A stretch of DNA of 64,000 nucleotides from contig NZ_CP121663.1 in the NCBI RefSeq assembly GCF_029714285.1, positions 434,001-498,000 of the forward strand, in the 5' to 3' direction. A program made the position numbers and the translations under genes. Positions within the stretch are counted from its first letter, which is position 1, and each line of letters starts with the position of its first letter. A model generated the notes under the pieces. The model was not told the origin of the DNA. It did not search any database and was given only the letters and a program-made list of their open reading frames with translations. This document shows, piece after piece, positions 9,098-18,246 of the stretch. Source of the DNA: Rhizobium sp. CB3090 (GTDB taxonomy: Bacteria > Pseudomonadota > Alphaproteobacteria > Rhizobiales > Rhizobiaceae).

Positions 9098-9783
9098 TCT
9101 TCAGCTTACGCAGGGCGTTGCCCGCGCACTTGAACTGCTTCGCATAGGCATAGCGCTGGTGCTGGATCAGGGCGAACTTGCCGATCCGCGTATAGGCCTG
9201 GCGCAATTCCAGGCCGGTCTTTTTTCCAGGCGCACCAGCCATTCCAGCGCCGGTGGATGAGCCTGGCGCCGGTCGGGAACATCACATCCTTTGGCTGCAC
9301 CGTGGTGTCCACGATCACCGCCGTGTATCGGCGGGCTTCATCGCTCCGGTCTTGACCGCAACCGACAGGCTTTCCTGAAGCAGGGCTTTGATCCGCTTCT
9401 CGCCCATGCGCTGCCGCCAGCAAGGCGACTAATTGCGTTTGCGCAGAAGTCATCGACGAACGGTCAAAGGGTAACCGGTGCTGGAAGAACTCGTCACCGC
9501 AGAAATACAGGCAATACGGACTGTCGAGGTAGCGAGTGCAAACGGCCTCATCCGACAGGTTGAACGTATGCTTGAGGATCGCAAGCCCCGCCATCAGCCG
9601 CGTCGGCAACGGCGGCATGCCGCCGCCATCCCGATAAACCTCACCAAAACGCTCTTCCGGGAACTGCCAGTCGATCGTCTGCGCCAGCCGCCCCATCTCG
9701 TGCGTCATATCGATCATCTGGTCCAGGTGGGACCGGAAAAGGTCCTGTTCTCCGGTCTCGCGCCGTTTGCTGGGCTTGGACAT
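9098..9783 (-). pseudogene. IS5-family transposase remnant
   Basis: The N-terminal half is clear: MSKPSKRRE start, DLFRSHLDQMIDM, and LDSPYCLYFCGDEFFQHRLPFDRSSM, the usual IS5-group lead-in. About 25 extra bases interrupt the frame after DRSSMT near 9430-9455. The frame returns at VIVDTTVQPKDVMFPT, which holds the first catalytic Asp, and is lost again after RLIHR. The sequence stops resembling a transposase at about 9098, so the second half of the catalytic domain is missing. It cannot encode a working enzyme. Confidence 0.85.
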
Positions 9784-9968
9784 GATGGGCTCCGGTTTGC
9801 CACACAGAAGCAGCCGTGAATCAGACTTCGCTCGGAGCGTAACCGAAATCTGATATCGCAAGGAAACAGAGACAAAACACGGCGTTTCTGGCAAAAGATA
9901 CGACTTCAAACCGTCAAAATTCGTCGAAATATCAATCTTCCGAGTTCTTCACGGCTAACGAATGAGCC

Positions 9969-9992
9969 CTAATACTACAGTTGCGTTTGATT
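9969..9992 (+). repeat. Left terminal inverted repeat of the IS701 element
   Basis: This 24-base repeat begins CTAATACTACAG and ends GTTTGATT, and it matches the complement of 11382-11405 without a mismatch. Confidence 0.9.
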
Positions 9993-10150
9993 CCTGGCTC
10001 TGTAGTGAGCGAGGGTTGCGGACGCTTGATGCATGCGTCGCCAGAGCGACCATGCCAAGATCAGGCGAACTCTGATTGGGGGCGGCAGTAAGAGCCGTTT
10101 GATCATATAGCGGATCTCTGCGACGCTAGGCAGGAGCGCCAGGGTGTTGG

Positions 10151-11338
10151 TCAGGCGGCGATTGGCGGGTTTGGACTCGTTTCGTTCGGTTTGCCAGCAG
10201 CGGTACGGCGTAGGTCGGCGCCGAGCTTGGCGAGGAATGCAGCGGCCGCCATGACGAGCGTCATGTGCCGGTTCCAGGCATGCCAGGATCGCGCCTCGCA
10301 ATGATCCAGGCCGAGGTCGTCCTTCGCACGCTGGAAGCATTCTTCTACCGTCCAACGCAGCCCGGCAGCGCCAGCCAACTCGCTCAGTTCCGTACCGGCA
10401 GGCGCAAAGACAAAATAATAGGCGCGCGCATCGGGTTCGCGTCGGCTGCGGCGGATCAGAAGCCAGCGCTCCCATTGTGCATCAGGACGAGAGCTGAGAG
10501 GAATACGGGCCCAATCATAAAGCCGAAGGCCTTTGGCGCCTTCGCCTGCTGGATGACTTGACCAGGCCTCCGCCTCTAATTCCGCGGCCATCGTCTCCGG
10601 ATCAGTTTGCTCGAAGCATTGCTCGCGCACGAAGCGCAGGCAATGGTTGGAGCGAACTGCTAGAACATAAGGCTGGCCACGGCTTTCCAGCATCCGGCGT
10701 AGCTTCGAATCCGAACCATAGAGCGCATCGGCCAATACCCAGGCACAAGGCACGCCGGCATCCAGCGCATCGGCTATGAGCTTGGCAGCGATGGTCGGTT
10801 TGGTCGCGAAGGTCTGGGACTGGGGGACGTGAGCCGAAGTACGGCGCGCTTCATCTTCAGCCCACCCCTTCGGCAGATAAAGCTGCCGATCGATCAGGGT
10901 CTGACCGTAGCGGCTTGCATAGGCAAGGAAAACACCGACCTGACAGTTCTCAATCCGGCCGGCCGTGCCGGAATATTGTCGCGCGACACCCACCGAATGA
11001 ACGCCTTTCTTCAGGAAGCCGGTCTCATCGACCACAAGAACGCCGTCCGCGTCACCTAGAGACTCCATTGCATAAGCGCGCACCGCATCGCGCAATGCGT
11101 CAGCATCCCAATGGCTGCACCCCAGCAGCGACTGCATCCGATAAGGGCGATCCAGTCCTGCCTGTTCAGCCATCAACCAGCCGGTCTTGCGCTCTGCTCC
11201 CGACAATAACCCATCCAGAAAGGCACCACACGATACGCGCAATTCGCGGCGACCAAACACCGGACCCAACCGCACCTTCAAGGCATCGAGCTCACGCTGC
11301 CACGCCAGCATGGACCCGGACCAACCCGCTACCGACAT
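10151..11338 (-). CDS. IS701-family transposase
   Basis: The 395-residue DDE transposase (DDE superfamily endonuclease) shows VVDETGFLKKGVHSVGVARQ with the first Asp, VLADALYGSDSKLR with the second, and WTVEECFQRAKDDLGLDHCE with the catalytic Glu. The ATG at 11338 (MSVAGWSG) was chosen over one 12 codons upstream because GGGAGG sits seven bases before it. The frame is complete and both element ends are intact, so this is the most likely recently active element of the cluster. Confidence 0.92.
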   Translation of the reverse strand: MSVAGWSGSMLAWQRELDALKVRLGPVFGRRELRVSCGAFLDGLLSGAERKTGWLMAEQAGLDRPYRMQSLLGCSHWDADALRDAVRAYAMESLGDADGVLVVDETGFLKKGVHSVGVARQYSGTAGRIENCQVGVFLAYASRYGQTLIDRQLYLPKGWAEDEARRTSAHVPQSQTFATKPTIAAKLIADALDAGVPCAWVLADALYGSDSKLRRMLESRGQPYVLAVRSNHCLRFVREQCFEQTDPETMAAELEAEAWSSHPAGEGAKGLRLYDWARIPLSSRPDAQWERWLLIRRSRREPDARAYYFVFAPAGTELSELAGAAGLRWTVEECFQRAKDDLGLDHCEARSWHAWNRHMTLVMAAAAFLAKLGADLRRTAAGKPNETSPNPPIAA

Positions 11339-11381
11339 TCGATTCCCTCCCGTCAAATGCGGGAAATGAATCATGATTTCA

Positions 11382-11405
11382 AATCAAACGCAACTGTAGT
11401 ATTAG
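11382..11405 (-). repeat. Right terminal inverted repeat of the IS701 element
   Basis: This is the exact complement of 9969-9992 and ends in CTGTAGTATTAG. It lies 55 bases from the end of the export permease gene. Confidence 0.9.
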
Positions 11406-11459
11406 CTCAGCGCCATAGTCGTCGCCTACATTCGCATTACGCCTTTGTGACTAGTGATG

Positions 11460-12266
11460 CTATCCCTCAAACATCTTTCGACGGAACACCCTTTCAAGGA
11501 AAAGTCCTAAACACAGACTGCAAAGCCCGACTGCAACGAGATATTCCCTGCCTAGTAGCCTAGTATCATAGCCTTCAAAATAAGCGGATCGCATCCATTC
11601 CGTACATTGAAAAATCGGGTTCCACGACAGTGGTACTGAGAGTGTGTCCGGCAACGCAGAACCAAGGAACAGGGTTCCCGAGGATATGTAGACTGCAATC
11701 ATCAGTAGAGCGTAGATAGTGACAAAGAACTCGAAAAACATAACAAGGACACCAACGAGGCTGCCAATGCCGATAGCAAACAGCAGCGTTGCCAAGTAAG
11801 CGAGAACAGCCTGTTCCGGATCGTATGGAGCCGGATCGTCGCCAACAATATAAAGAATGACTATCATGATGGTCATCGTGATCACCGCCGCGATGATTTC
11901 TAGAAATGCGCGGGCCATCATTACGTCAATTACTTTTACTACGGGAAATGCGAACAAAGCGCGGTTCGCGATAAGCGAAAGTGACATAAATCGCGATACA
12001 TACATGAAGGCTAAAGTCGGAATGAGGCCGGTCGCGAAGAAGATGTTGATACTCTGGCCGACGGGCGCTTTGCGTCCGGTGAGGTGATATATTACCAAAA
12101 GGCCCGCCATATGCCCCAAAGGCCATATGGAGACGACAAGAAAGCCCAAACCGTGATTGAAAAAACGGGTACGCATGTCGCGAAGAACGACAGCACTCAT
12201 GACGTTTTTCTTAATGGTTAGTGCTTCCAATATCGGATGGCGGTAGCTTGAAGATGGGCGTGCCAT
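11460..12266 (-). CDS. ABC-2 type polysaccharide export permease (KpsM/RkpT-like)
   Basis: The 268-residue membrane protein has about six hydrophobic segments and the ABC-2 layout: an N-terminal cytoplasmic stretch with VVLRDMRTRFFNHGLGFL, a first helix pair near residues 40-90, and the conserved segment LSWNPIFQCTEWMRSAYFEGYD before the last helix. KpsM-type permeases export capsule or O-polysaccharide across the inner membrane with a KpsT ATPase. No ATPase gene lies next to it, and the IS701 end is 55 bases beyond its stop codon. A partner may have been displaced by IS insertion or may lie elsewhere. Confidence 0.85.
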   Translation of the reverse strand: MARPSSSYRHPILEALTIKKNVMSAVVLRDMRTRFFNHGLGFLVVSIWPLGHMAGLLVIYHLTGRKAPVGQSINIFFATGLIPTLAFMYVSRFMSLSLIANRALFAFPVVKVIDVMMARAFLEIIAAVITMTIMIVILYIVGDDPAPYDPEQAVLAYLATLLFAIGIGSLVGVLVMFFEFFVTIYALLMIAVYISSGTLFLGSALPDTLSVPLSWNPIFQCTEWMRSAYFEGYDTRLLGREYLVAVGLCSLCLGLFLERVFRRKMFEG

Positions 12267-12535
12267 GGATGAGAACGTTCTTTGCCAGAATATTCATGAG
12301 AAAGTGTGTTATCAAACCGATATAGAATTGCAACAGCTACGTGTTCTGGCATTCCATTTTAGTGCTTGAAGTTTCAAGGGCATGAGAGCCAGATAGCTTG
12401 TGTTGGCCATCGGTTTGCAATGCCAGCTAACGTCTGCAGTGGCCAACCGCATGCGTCGAGCAATGCGGCATTCTTGCGATTGTGTGATGCGCCACCTAAC
12501 CGGAACTATGTGGCGGCGATAATAGTTGTCATCAT

Positions 12536-14443
12536 CTAATCGGAGATTACGCAATTGACCAAACGCTTGACACTCTCCGCCAACGGCATCCCTTCACCTT
12601 CTATCGTAAAATCCGGCGATGTCGGCGCCTCATATGGACTATTAACACCCGTCATATTCGGCAATTTCCCATCGCGAGCCTTTCGGTAGAGACCTTTCGG
12701 GTCGCGCTCTTCGCAGATGCTGAGTGGCGTATCGACAAAAACTTCCAGGAAATTCTCGGCGCCGATCAATTCGCGCGCCATCTCTCTTTCTCGGCGGAAA
12801 GGTGAAATAAAAGCGGTCAGAACGATCAGGCCTGCGTCCATCATCAGCTTGGCAACTTCGGCGATTCGTCTGATATTCTCCACGCGATCCGCGTCGGTAA
12901 AGCCCAAGTCCTTGTTGAGACCCTGCCTGACATTGTCGCCATCCAGGATATATGTGCGCTTGCCTTGATTGTGCAGTTCCATTTCGAGGGCATTGGCCAG
13001 TGTTGATTTGCCCGAACCAGACAACCCCGTAAACCAAATCACTTTGCCCCGATGCCCATTCAACCGTTCGCGATCCTGGCGAGCGATCGATAGCATCTGG
13101 CGATGCACGTTCTGGGCACGTCGGAGGTTGTGGCGAATCATGCCGGCGGCCACGGTAGCGTTCGTAAACCGGTCTACGAGAATGAAGGCGCCCAGTGTTT
13201 TCGATGTCGAATAGTTATCGAAAACAAGCGGGCGGCTTATGGATACGTTGCAGACGGCAATGTCATTGAGTGCCAGGGTTCGACCGGCTGCATGGGCTAG
13301 TGTGTCGACATCGATGTGATATTTAATGCTGGTGATCGAGGCCGACGCCCATTGAGTTGACAGCTTGATATCGTAGTTGCGGCCGATCAGACCCGCGTCT
13401 GCATCCATCCAGATCACGGTCGCCTCGATGTGATCAGACATCTCCAGGGGTCTTTGCGCGTATGAAAGAATATCGCCGCGGGAAACGTCAATGTCTCGAT
13501 CTAGTCTGAATGTGACCGCCGTTCCTTCCGCCGCTTGCTGGGCGGTTCCGTCCATCGTCACGATCTCCGCTACACGCGCAACTTGACCTGAACCCGTCAC
13601 ACGGACCTCGTCCCCGACTTTCAACGTTCCCTCGACGATTGTCGCCGAGATGCCTCGGAAATCCGTATTTGGCCTATTTATCCACTGTACCGGAATAACA
13701 AGTCGGTCAGTGGGCGTGCGGGTTATCTCGACGGTCTCCAACAGGTCTATCAGGGTTGGTCCGAGATACCATGGGGTATGTGAGGTGCGCCTGACGATGT
13801 TGTCGCCGTGAAGAGCGCTGATCGGGATCTGCGTAATGCTCTCAAATCCAAATGTGGCAGTGAACGTCGAGATTTCGTCGCATATCTGATCGAATATTTG
13901 CTCGTCATATCCGACCGCATCCATCTTGTTTATGGCGGCGACCACGTGCCGAACGCCCAGCAGGGAGGCGAGATACGCATGCCGGCGCGTCTGTGTCAGA
14001 ACACCTTTGCGCGCGTCGACAAGCAGGACCGCGACGTCGGCGGTAGAGGCTGCTGTCGCCATGTTACGCGTGTATTGCTCATGACCAGGGCAATCGGCGA
14101 GGATGAACTTTCGCTTCGGCGTGGAAAAATAGCGGTAGGCTACGTCTATGGTGATGCCTTGTTCGCGTTCGGCGGATAGGCCATCGACCAGCAGAGCGAA
14201 GTCGATCTCACCGCCCTGAGTACCGTAGCGTTTCGATTCGACTTCCAATGCCGCCAATTGGTCGTCCAGCAAATGCTGCGATTCCCAAAGAAGGCGACCG
14301 ATGAGGGTACTCTTGCCGTCGTCTACGCTGCCGCATGTAATAAGGCGCAAAAGATCCCGAGACCGTTCCTGATGCTGAAAACGGGCAAATACCTCTTCAG
14401 AGGGTATGATATCTTGGTTACTGTTCTGCCCCAGGCCGCGCAT
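12536..14443 (-). CDS. cysN/C: Sulfate adenylyltransferase subunit 1 / adenylylsulfate kinase (CysN-CysC, NodQ type)
   Basis: The 635-residue fusion has a translation-factor-like GTPase first (P-loop GSVDDGKST at 38-46, [12 protein letters not shown] for G3, NKMD for G4) and an APS kinase domain from about residue 455 ([14 protein letters not shown], then [15 protein letters not shown]). With CysD it makes APS from sulfate and ATP, then PAPS, the sulfate donor. The start overlaps the cysD stop by one base (TGATG). No sulfite or APS reductase gene is nearby, so the role here is probably sulfation of a surface glycan rather than cysteine synthesis; this is inference. The same fusion is called NodQ in nodulation clusters, but no nod genes are seen here. 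Confidence 0.93.
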   Translation of the reverse strand: MRGLGQNSNQDIIPSEEVFARFQHQERSRDLLRLITCGSVDDGKSTLIGRLLWESQHLLDDQLAALEVESKRYGTQGGEIDFALLVDGLSAEREQGITIDVAYRYFSTPKRKFILADCPGHEQYTRNMATAASTADVAVLLVDARKGVLTQTRRHAYLASLLGVRHVVAAINKMDAVGYDEQIFDQICDEISTFTATFGFESITQIPISALHGDNIVRRTSHTPWYLGPTLIDLLETVEITRTPTDRLVIPVQWINRPNTDFRGISATIVEGTLKVGDEVRVTGSGQVARVAEIVTMDGTAQQAAEGTAVTFRLDRDIDVSRGDILSYAQRPLEMSDHIEATVIWMDADAGLIGRNYDIKLSTQWASASITSIKYHIDVDTLAHAAGRTLALNDIAVCNVSISRPLVFDNYSTSKTLGAFILVDRFTNATVAAGMIRHNLRRAQNVHRQMLSIARQDRERLNGHRGKVIWFTGLSGSGKSTLANALEMELHNQGKRTYILDGDNVRQGLNKDLGFTDADRVENIRRIAEVAKLMMDAGLIVLTAFISPFRREREMARELIGAENFLEVFVDTPLSICEERDPKGLYRKARDGKLPNMTGVNSPYEAPTSPDFTIEGEGMPLAESVKRLVNCVISD

Positions 14444-15333
14444 CAGAAATAACCTTCCAGCTTCTTTTTTTCCATGCTCGCCGATGAACCGGTGTCGATC
14501 AGCCGGCCCTGTCGCTCGGACACGTTCGCTTGGAGGAGTTCCGCGATTATTCCTTCAACGGTATCAGCATCGGATTCGATAGCTGCCGTTAGTGGATAGC
14601 AGCCCAATGTCCGAAAACGGACTTTGCTGCTGGTGATCTCCTCGCCAGGCAACAGCCTCATGCGATCGTCGTCAACGGCAAGAATCATACCGTCACGTAT
14701 AACGACAGGGCGCTCCTTGGCGAAATACAACGGCACAATGGGAATGCTCTCCTGGAAGATATATTGCCACACGTCCAACTCCGTCCAATTGGAGAGCGGA
14801 AAGACGCGTATGCTTTCACCGGGCGCTTTGCGGGTATTGTAGAGGTTCCAGAGTTCCGGCCGCTGATTTTTGGGATCCCAATGATGATTGCGCGTGCGAA
14901 AGGAAAATACTCGCTCCTTAGCCCGAGACTTCTCCTCATCGCGTCGGGCGCCTCCGAAAATCATATCAAAGCCATGGTGATCGAGTGCCTGCTTCAATCC
15001 CTCCGTTTTGGTGATGCTGGTGTGAAGCGCGGCGCCATGATCGAAGGGGTTTATGTCTTTTTCGATTGCCTCCGGATTGATGTGAACCAGCAAATCCATT
15101 CCGGTTTGGTGCGCAATGTGATCTCGAAACCGGTACATTTCCTGGAATTTCCATCTCGTATCCACATGCAATAGCGGCAATGGTGGCTTAGCCGGAAAGA
15201 ATGCCTTCCTGACAAGATGAAGCAAAACCGAGCTATCTTTGCCGATGGAATAGAGAAGGACTGGTCTATCTGCTTCCGCAACCGCTTCGCGAATGATTGT
15301 TATGCTTTCCGCCTCAAGCCGATCTATATGCAT
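14443..15333 (-). CDS. cysD: Sulfate adenylyltransferase subunit 2 (CysD, NodP type)
   Basis: The 296-residue protein carries the PP-loop motif [13 protein letters not shown] near residue 28 and the family segments [21 protein letters not shown] and [14 protein letters not shown]. It is the catalytic half of ATP sulfurylase, driven by GTP hydrolysis in CysN. The length is typical. It is translationally coupled to cysNC and leads a two-gene operon whose promoter should lie between 15334 and 15572. No nod box was recognised there. Confidence 0.95.
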   Translation of the reverse strand: MHIDRLEAESITIIREAVAEADRPVLLYSIGKDSSVLLHLVRKAFFPAKPPLPLLHVDTRWKFQEMYRFRDHIAHQTGMDLLVHINPEAIEKDINPFDHGAALHTSITKTEGLKQALDHHGFDMIFGGARRDEEKSRAKERVFSFRTRNHHWDPKNQRPELWNLYNTRKAPGESIRVFPLSNWTELDVWQYIFQESIPIVPLYFAKERPVVIRDGMILAVDDDRMRLLPGEEITSSKVRFRTLGCYPLTAAIESDADTVEGIIAELLQANVSERQGRLIDTGSSASMEKKKLEGYF

Positions 15334-15572
15334 GCTTATTATTGCCTTTGCGGAGTAGCCGCGACGCTAGAGCCATAGCCCGGTCTTTTGCCAAAGATAT
15401 TGAGCAAAAAATTCTTCCTGAAATCGGACGCGACTCCCGCCTGCGTCCTCGAACTTTGTGCAGGATTTCGACGAAGGATGCAACTTGCGCCGTTTGCAAT
15501 GGAGGCGTAGAGGGCGCGGCTGCGGCATCAAAGGATCGCTGGAAGATCTTGAGGGCCGCGAAGGTCGCGTAA

Positions 15573-15593
15573 GGGGGCGAGGTGCGCGCCCCC
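15573..15593 (-). terminator. GC-rich hairpin, probable terminator of the aminotransferase gene
   Basis: A 7-bp stem GGGGGCG/CGCCCCC with a 7-base loop lies 26 bases past the stop codon of the aminotransferase (minus strand). There is no clear T-run, so Rho-independent action is uncertain. Confidence 0.5.
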
Positions 15594-15618
15594 TCACAGT
15601 TCCTTTTTCCTAAAGCCT

Positions 15619-16953
15619 TCAGCTTGCGCGCCTCAGCGCGTCAGACAGCGTGGAGACAATAGTGTCGATCTCCGCTTTGCTGATAATCAGCGGTGGCGAA
15701 AGCGCTATGATATCCCCGGTGACGCGGATCAGCAGACCCCTGTTGAAGCAGTCCACGAACACCTCGTAGGCGCGCGCTCCGGGAGCATCTTTGCGAGGAG
15801 CAAGCTCGACGGCGCCGACCAATCCAAGATTTCGGATGTCGACGATATGCGGAAGACCCTTGAGCGAGTGGAGGGCTTCCTGCCAGTATTCGGCCAGATC
15901 GGCCGCCCGCGTCAGCAGTCCTTCTTCCTGGTAGATCTCCAGCGTGGCGAGGCCGGCGGCGCAGGCGACGGGATGGCCGGAATAGGTGTAGCCGTGGAAA
16001 AGTTCGATAGCGTTTTCCGGTCCGACCATCAGCCCATCATAGACTTTGCGGCTGGCGAAGACGGCACCCATCGGGATCGTGCCGTTGGTGATGCCCTTGG
16101 CGGTGGTGACGAGATCGGGCACGACCCCAAAATAATCGGCGGCAAAGGGCGTTCCCAGGCGTCCGAAGCCGGTGATGACCTCATCGAAGATCAGCAAAAT
16201 TCCATATTTGTCCGCCGTCGCGCGCAGCTTTGCCAGATATCCTTCGGGAGGCAGGACCACACCTGCCGATCCGGACATCGGTTCGACGATCACGGCTGCT
16301 ATGGTTTCGGCGCCATGAAGCGCGACGAGCCGTTCCAGATCATCGGCAAGCTCGATGCCATGCTGCGGAAGCCCTTTCGAAAAAGCATTGCGCTCGATAT
16401 CGAGCGTGTGACGCATATGATCAGCCGGAATCTGCGGGAAGACGCGCCGATTGTTAACGAGGCCGCCGACCGAGATGCCGCCGAAGCCGACGCCATGGTA
16501 GCCCTTTTCGCGTCCGATGATCCGCGTACGGGTGCCCTGGCCGATGGCGCGCTGGTAGGCGATGGCGATTTTCAGAGCTGTGTCGACCGATTCGGAGCCG
16601 GAACCGGTGAAGAACACGCGGTCGAGTTTGGCTTCACTGCCGCCAGGTGCGTTCGCAGCAAGCTTCGCTGCGAAGTCGAATGCGATGGGGTGGCCCATCT
16701 GGAAGGCCGGCGCGTAGTCCAAGGTGGCGAGCTGTTGCTCGACGGCTTGTGAGATCTTCTTGCGGCCGTGGCCGGCGTTCACGCACCAGAGGCCGGCGGT
16801 GCCGTCGAGGACTCGATTCCCATCGACATCAGTGTAGTACATGCCATCCGCGGAGGCCAACAGGCGCGGTGCTGCCTTGAACTGCCGGTTCGCTGTAAAC
16901 GGCATCCAGAAATTATCGAGAACGGGGGTGTTCGGCTTGCTGACCTGGTCCAT
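15619..16953 (-). CDS. Omega-amino acid:pyruvate aminotransferase (class III, PLP-dependent)
   Basis: The 444-residue protein is a full-length class III aminotransferase close to beta-alanine:pyruvate transaminases. Features are FWMPFTANRQFK at the N-terminus, GSGSESVDTALKIA (PLP phosphate site), REKGYHGVGFGGISVGG, IFDEVITGFGRLG with the cofactor Asp, and TTAKGITNGTIPMG with the Schiff-base lysine near residue 287. It moves an omega-amino group (beta-alanine, taurine-like or polyamine-derived amines) to pyruvate. The divergent cupin/XRE regulator next to it is of the type that controls polyamine and beta-alanine breakdown. GGAGG precedes the ATG. Confidence 0.88.
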   Translation of the reverse strand: MDQVSKPNTPVLDNFWMPFTANRQFKAAPRLLASADGMYYTDVDGNRVLDGTAGLWCVNAGHGRKKISQAVEQQLATLDYAPAFQMGHPIAFDFAAKLAANAPGGSEAKLDRVFFTGSGSESVDTALKIAIAYQRAIGQGTRTRIIGREKGYHGVGFGGISVGGLVNNRRVFPQIPADHMRHTLDIERNAFSKGLPQHGIELADDLERLVALHGAETIAAVIVEPMSGSAGVVLPPEGYLAKLRATADKYGILLIFDEVITGFGRLGTPFAADYFGVVPDLVTTAKGITNGTIPMGAVFASRKVYDGLMVGPENAIELFHGYTYSGHPVACAAGLATLEIYQEEGLLTRAADLAEYWQEALHSLKGLPHIVDIRNLGLVGAVELAPRKDAPGARAYEVFVDCFNRGLLIRVTGDIIALSPPLIISKAEIDTIVSTLSDALRRAS

Positions 16954-17102
16954 GATTGCCTCCTCCTTGGGGATGATGACAATCAGATCGGCGATTTCTG
17001 TTCTTCAAACAAGTCCTTTTCTTTATGCCGATAACCTATTGAAATTTATAAGAGCGGTAGATAGTGTTTTATTTATTCTGAACAACACGAACGCACCACA
17101 TC

Positions 17103-17651
17103 ATGTCCGTCGATATCGGCAACCGTCTCCGTCATCTGCGTATTGCGCACAATCTTTCGCAGCGCGAGCTTGCCAAGCGTACCGGCGTGCCGAATTCGAC
17201 GATCTCTCTTATCGAATCGAACGCCTCGAACCCGTCGGTGGGCGCCTTGAAGCGGATCCTGGACGGTATCCCGATTGGCCTTGCGGAATTTTTCGCGTTC
17301 GAGCCCGAGCGGCCAAAGAAGGCGTTTTATGCCGCGGAAGAGCTGGTCGAGATCGGTAAAGGGGCCATCTCGTACAGGCAGGTTGGAGAGAACCTGTTCG
17401 GGCGCAGTCTGCAGATCCTCAAGGAGCATTACCAGCCCGGCGCCGATACCGGAAAGGTCCCTCTTGTCCACGATGGAGAGGAAGGTGGGATCGTGCTATC
17501 GGGAAGGCTCGAGGTTACGGTCGATGACGAGCGGCGAATCCTGGGACCAGGCGATGCCTATTACTTCGAAAGCCGGCGCCCACATCGGTTCCGATGCGTC
17601 GGGCCGGTCCCCTGCGAGGTCATCAGCGCCTGCACGCCGCCGACGTTCTAG
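17103..17651 (+). CDS. XRE-cupin transcriptional regulator (PuuR-like)
   Basis: The 182-residue protein has an HTH_3 domain at residues 6-62 (LSQRELAKRTGVPNSTISLIE is the helix-turn-helix) and a C-terminal cupin_2 domain at about 105-175 (DGEEGGIVLSGRLEV, GPGDAYYF, RPHRF). This is the PuuR layout, which senses a small amine through the cupin. It is divergent from the aminotransferase with 149 bases between, so it probably regulates that gene and itself. The ligand cannot be read from sequence. Confidence 0.85.
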   Translation: MSVDIGNRLRHLRIAHNLSQRELAKRTGVPNSTISLIESNASNPSVGALKRILDGIPIGLAEFFAFEPERPKKAFYAAEELVEIGKGAISYRQVGENLFGRSLQILKEHYQPGADTGKVPLVHDGEEGGIVLSGRLEVTVDDERRILGPGDAYYFESRRPHRFRCVGPVPCEVISACTPPTF

Positions 17652-17714
17652 GTGTGTAGTCCCTGAGTGTGATGGTGCATCATTGATCCTGAATCGTCAG
17701 GAAGAGGATGCATT

Positions 17715-18020
17715 ATGGGAAGTATTCTTCACGGCAGCGCCCGCACGGCGCAGCGGTTCCGCCCCGTCCTGATGACCGCGATGGCGTCTATCCTTGGCGT
17801 CATACCGCTCGTCATCGCGACCGGTGCCGGGGCAGGGAGTCGCCGAGCGATCGGCATGACCGTATTCGGCGGGCTCCTCATCGGCACGGTCGTCGGACTT
17901 TTGATGATCCCCGTTCTTTACGTTCTGGTTCAGACGATGCGGGAAGGCATCAAGCGCCGGGTGTTCGGGGTGAAGGTCAAGGTGATTGCGAAAGATGAAA
18001 GCGAAGGCGTGCACCCTTGA
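17715..18020 (+). pseudogene. RND efflux pump C-terminal remnant
   Basis: The 101-residue frame matches only the last two transmembrane helices of an AcrB/MexB-type HAE1 pump (RFRPVLMTAMASILGVIPL, then AIGMTVFGGLLIGTVVG and MIPVLYVLVQ). A full pump has over 1,000 residues, and no other part or partner membrane-fusion gene is nearby. It is a leftover of a deleted operon and is probably not functional. Confidence 0.85.
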
Positions 18021-18246
18021 GGGGTGAATGTCCTTCAGACATTTGCTCCATAATGCCGGAATTTTCTGAAGCCTCTCTCGCGCAAACAGAGCGAGTGAAA
18101 TACAACTCCTTATCGCTTAACGCAGTCCGTATTCCGTCCCTTCGGACTAATCACCGTAGGGTACTTTACCGCGCGTCGGCTTTATAATGTAATAAACATC
18201 AAGAACATTTTTTGTCTTCCAAGTACAAAGCGCGGAGGGATCGAAA

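Larger units (their letters stand above)
9969..11405 (-). mobile_element. IS701-family insertion sequence with perfect terminal inverted repeats
   Basis: A 24-bp perfect inverted repeat bounds the element: 9969-9992 (starting CTAATACTACAGTTGCG) and 11382-11405 (its exact complement). The single transposase gene lies between them and the length is about 1.44 kb, normal for the family. The outermost four bases are CTAA on the left and TTAG on the right; IS701 elements target YTAR sites, so these may be target bases rather than IS ends, in which case the two flanks are not a direct repeat. Confidence 0.88.

Noticed and set aside
9975..10475. A 166-codon frame on the same strand as the IS701 transposase
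   Set aside because: It overlaps the intact transposase in another frame and has no recognisable domain.
12312..12554. An 80-codon minus-strand frame after the cysNC gene
   Set aside because: It overlaps the cysNC 3' end, has an irregular composition with no recognisable domain, and no ribosome site.
12536..15333. Calling the sulfate-activation pair nodPQ as part of a nodulation cluster
   Set aside because: No nodABC genes and no recognisable nod box are in the window; the enzymes are the same family, so the general names are safer.
17715..18020. The RND fragment as a small functional membrane protein
   Set aside because: It matches only the last two helices of a pump of over 1,000 residues, so it is a remnant.
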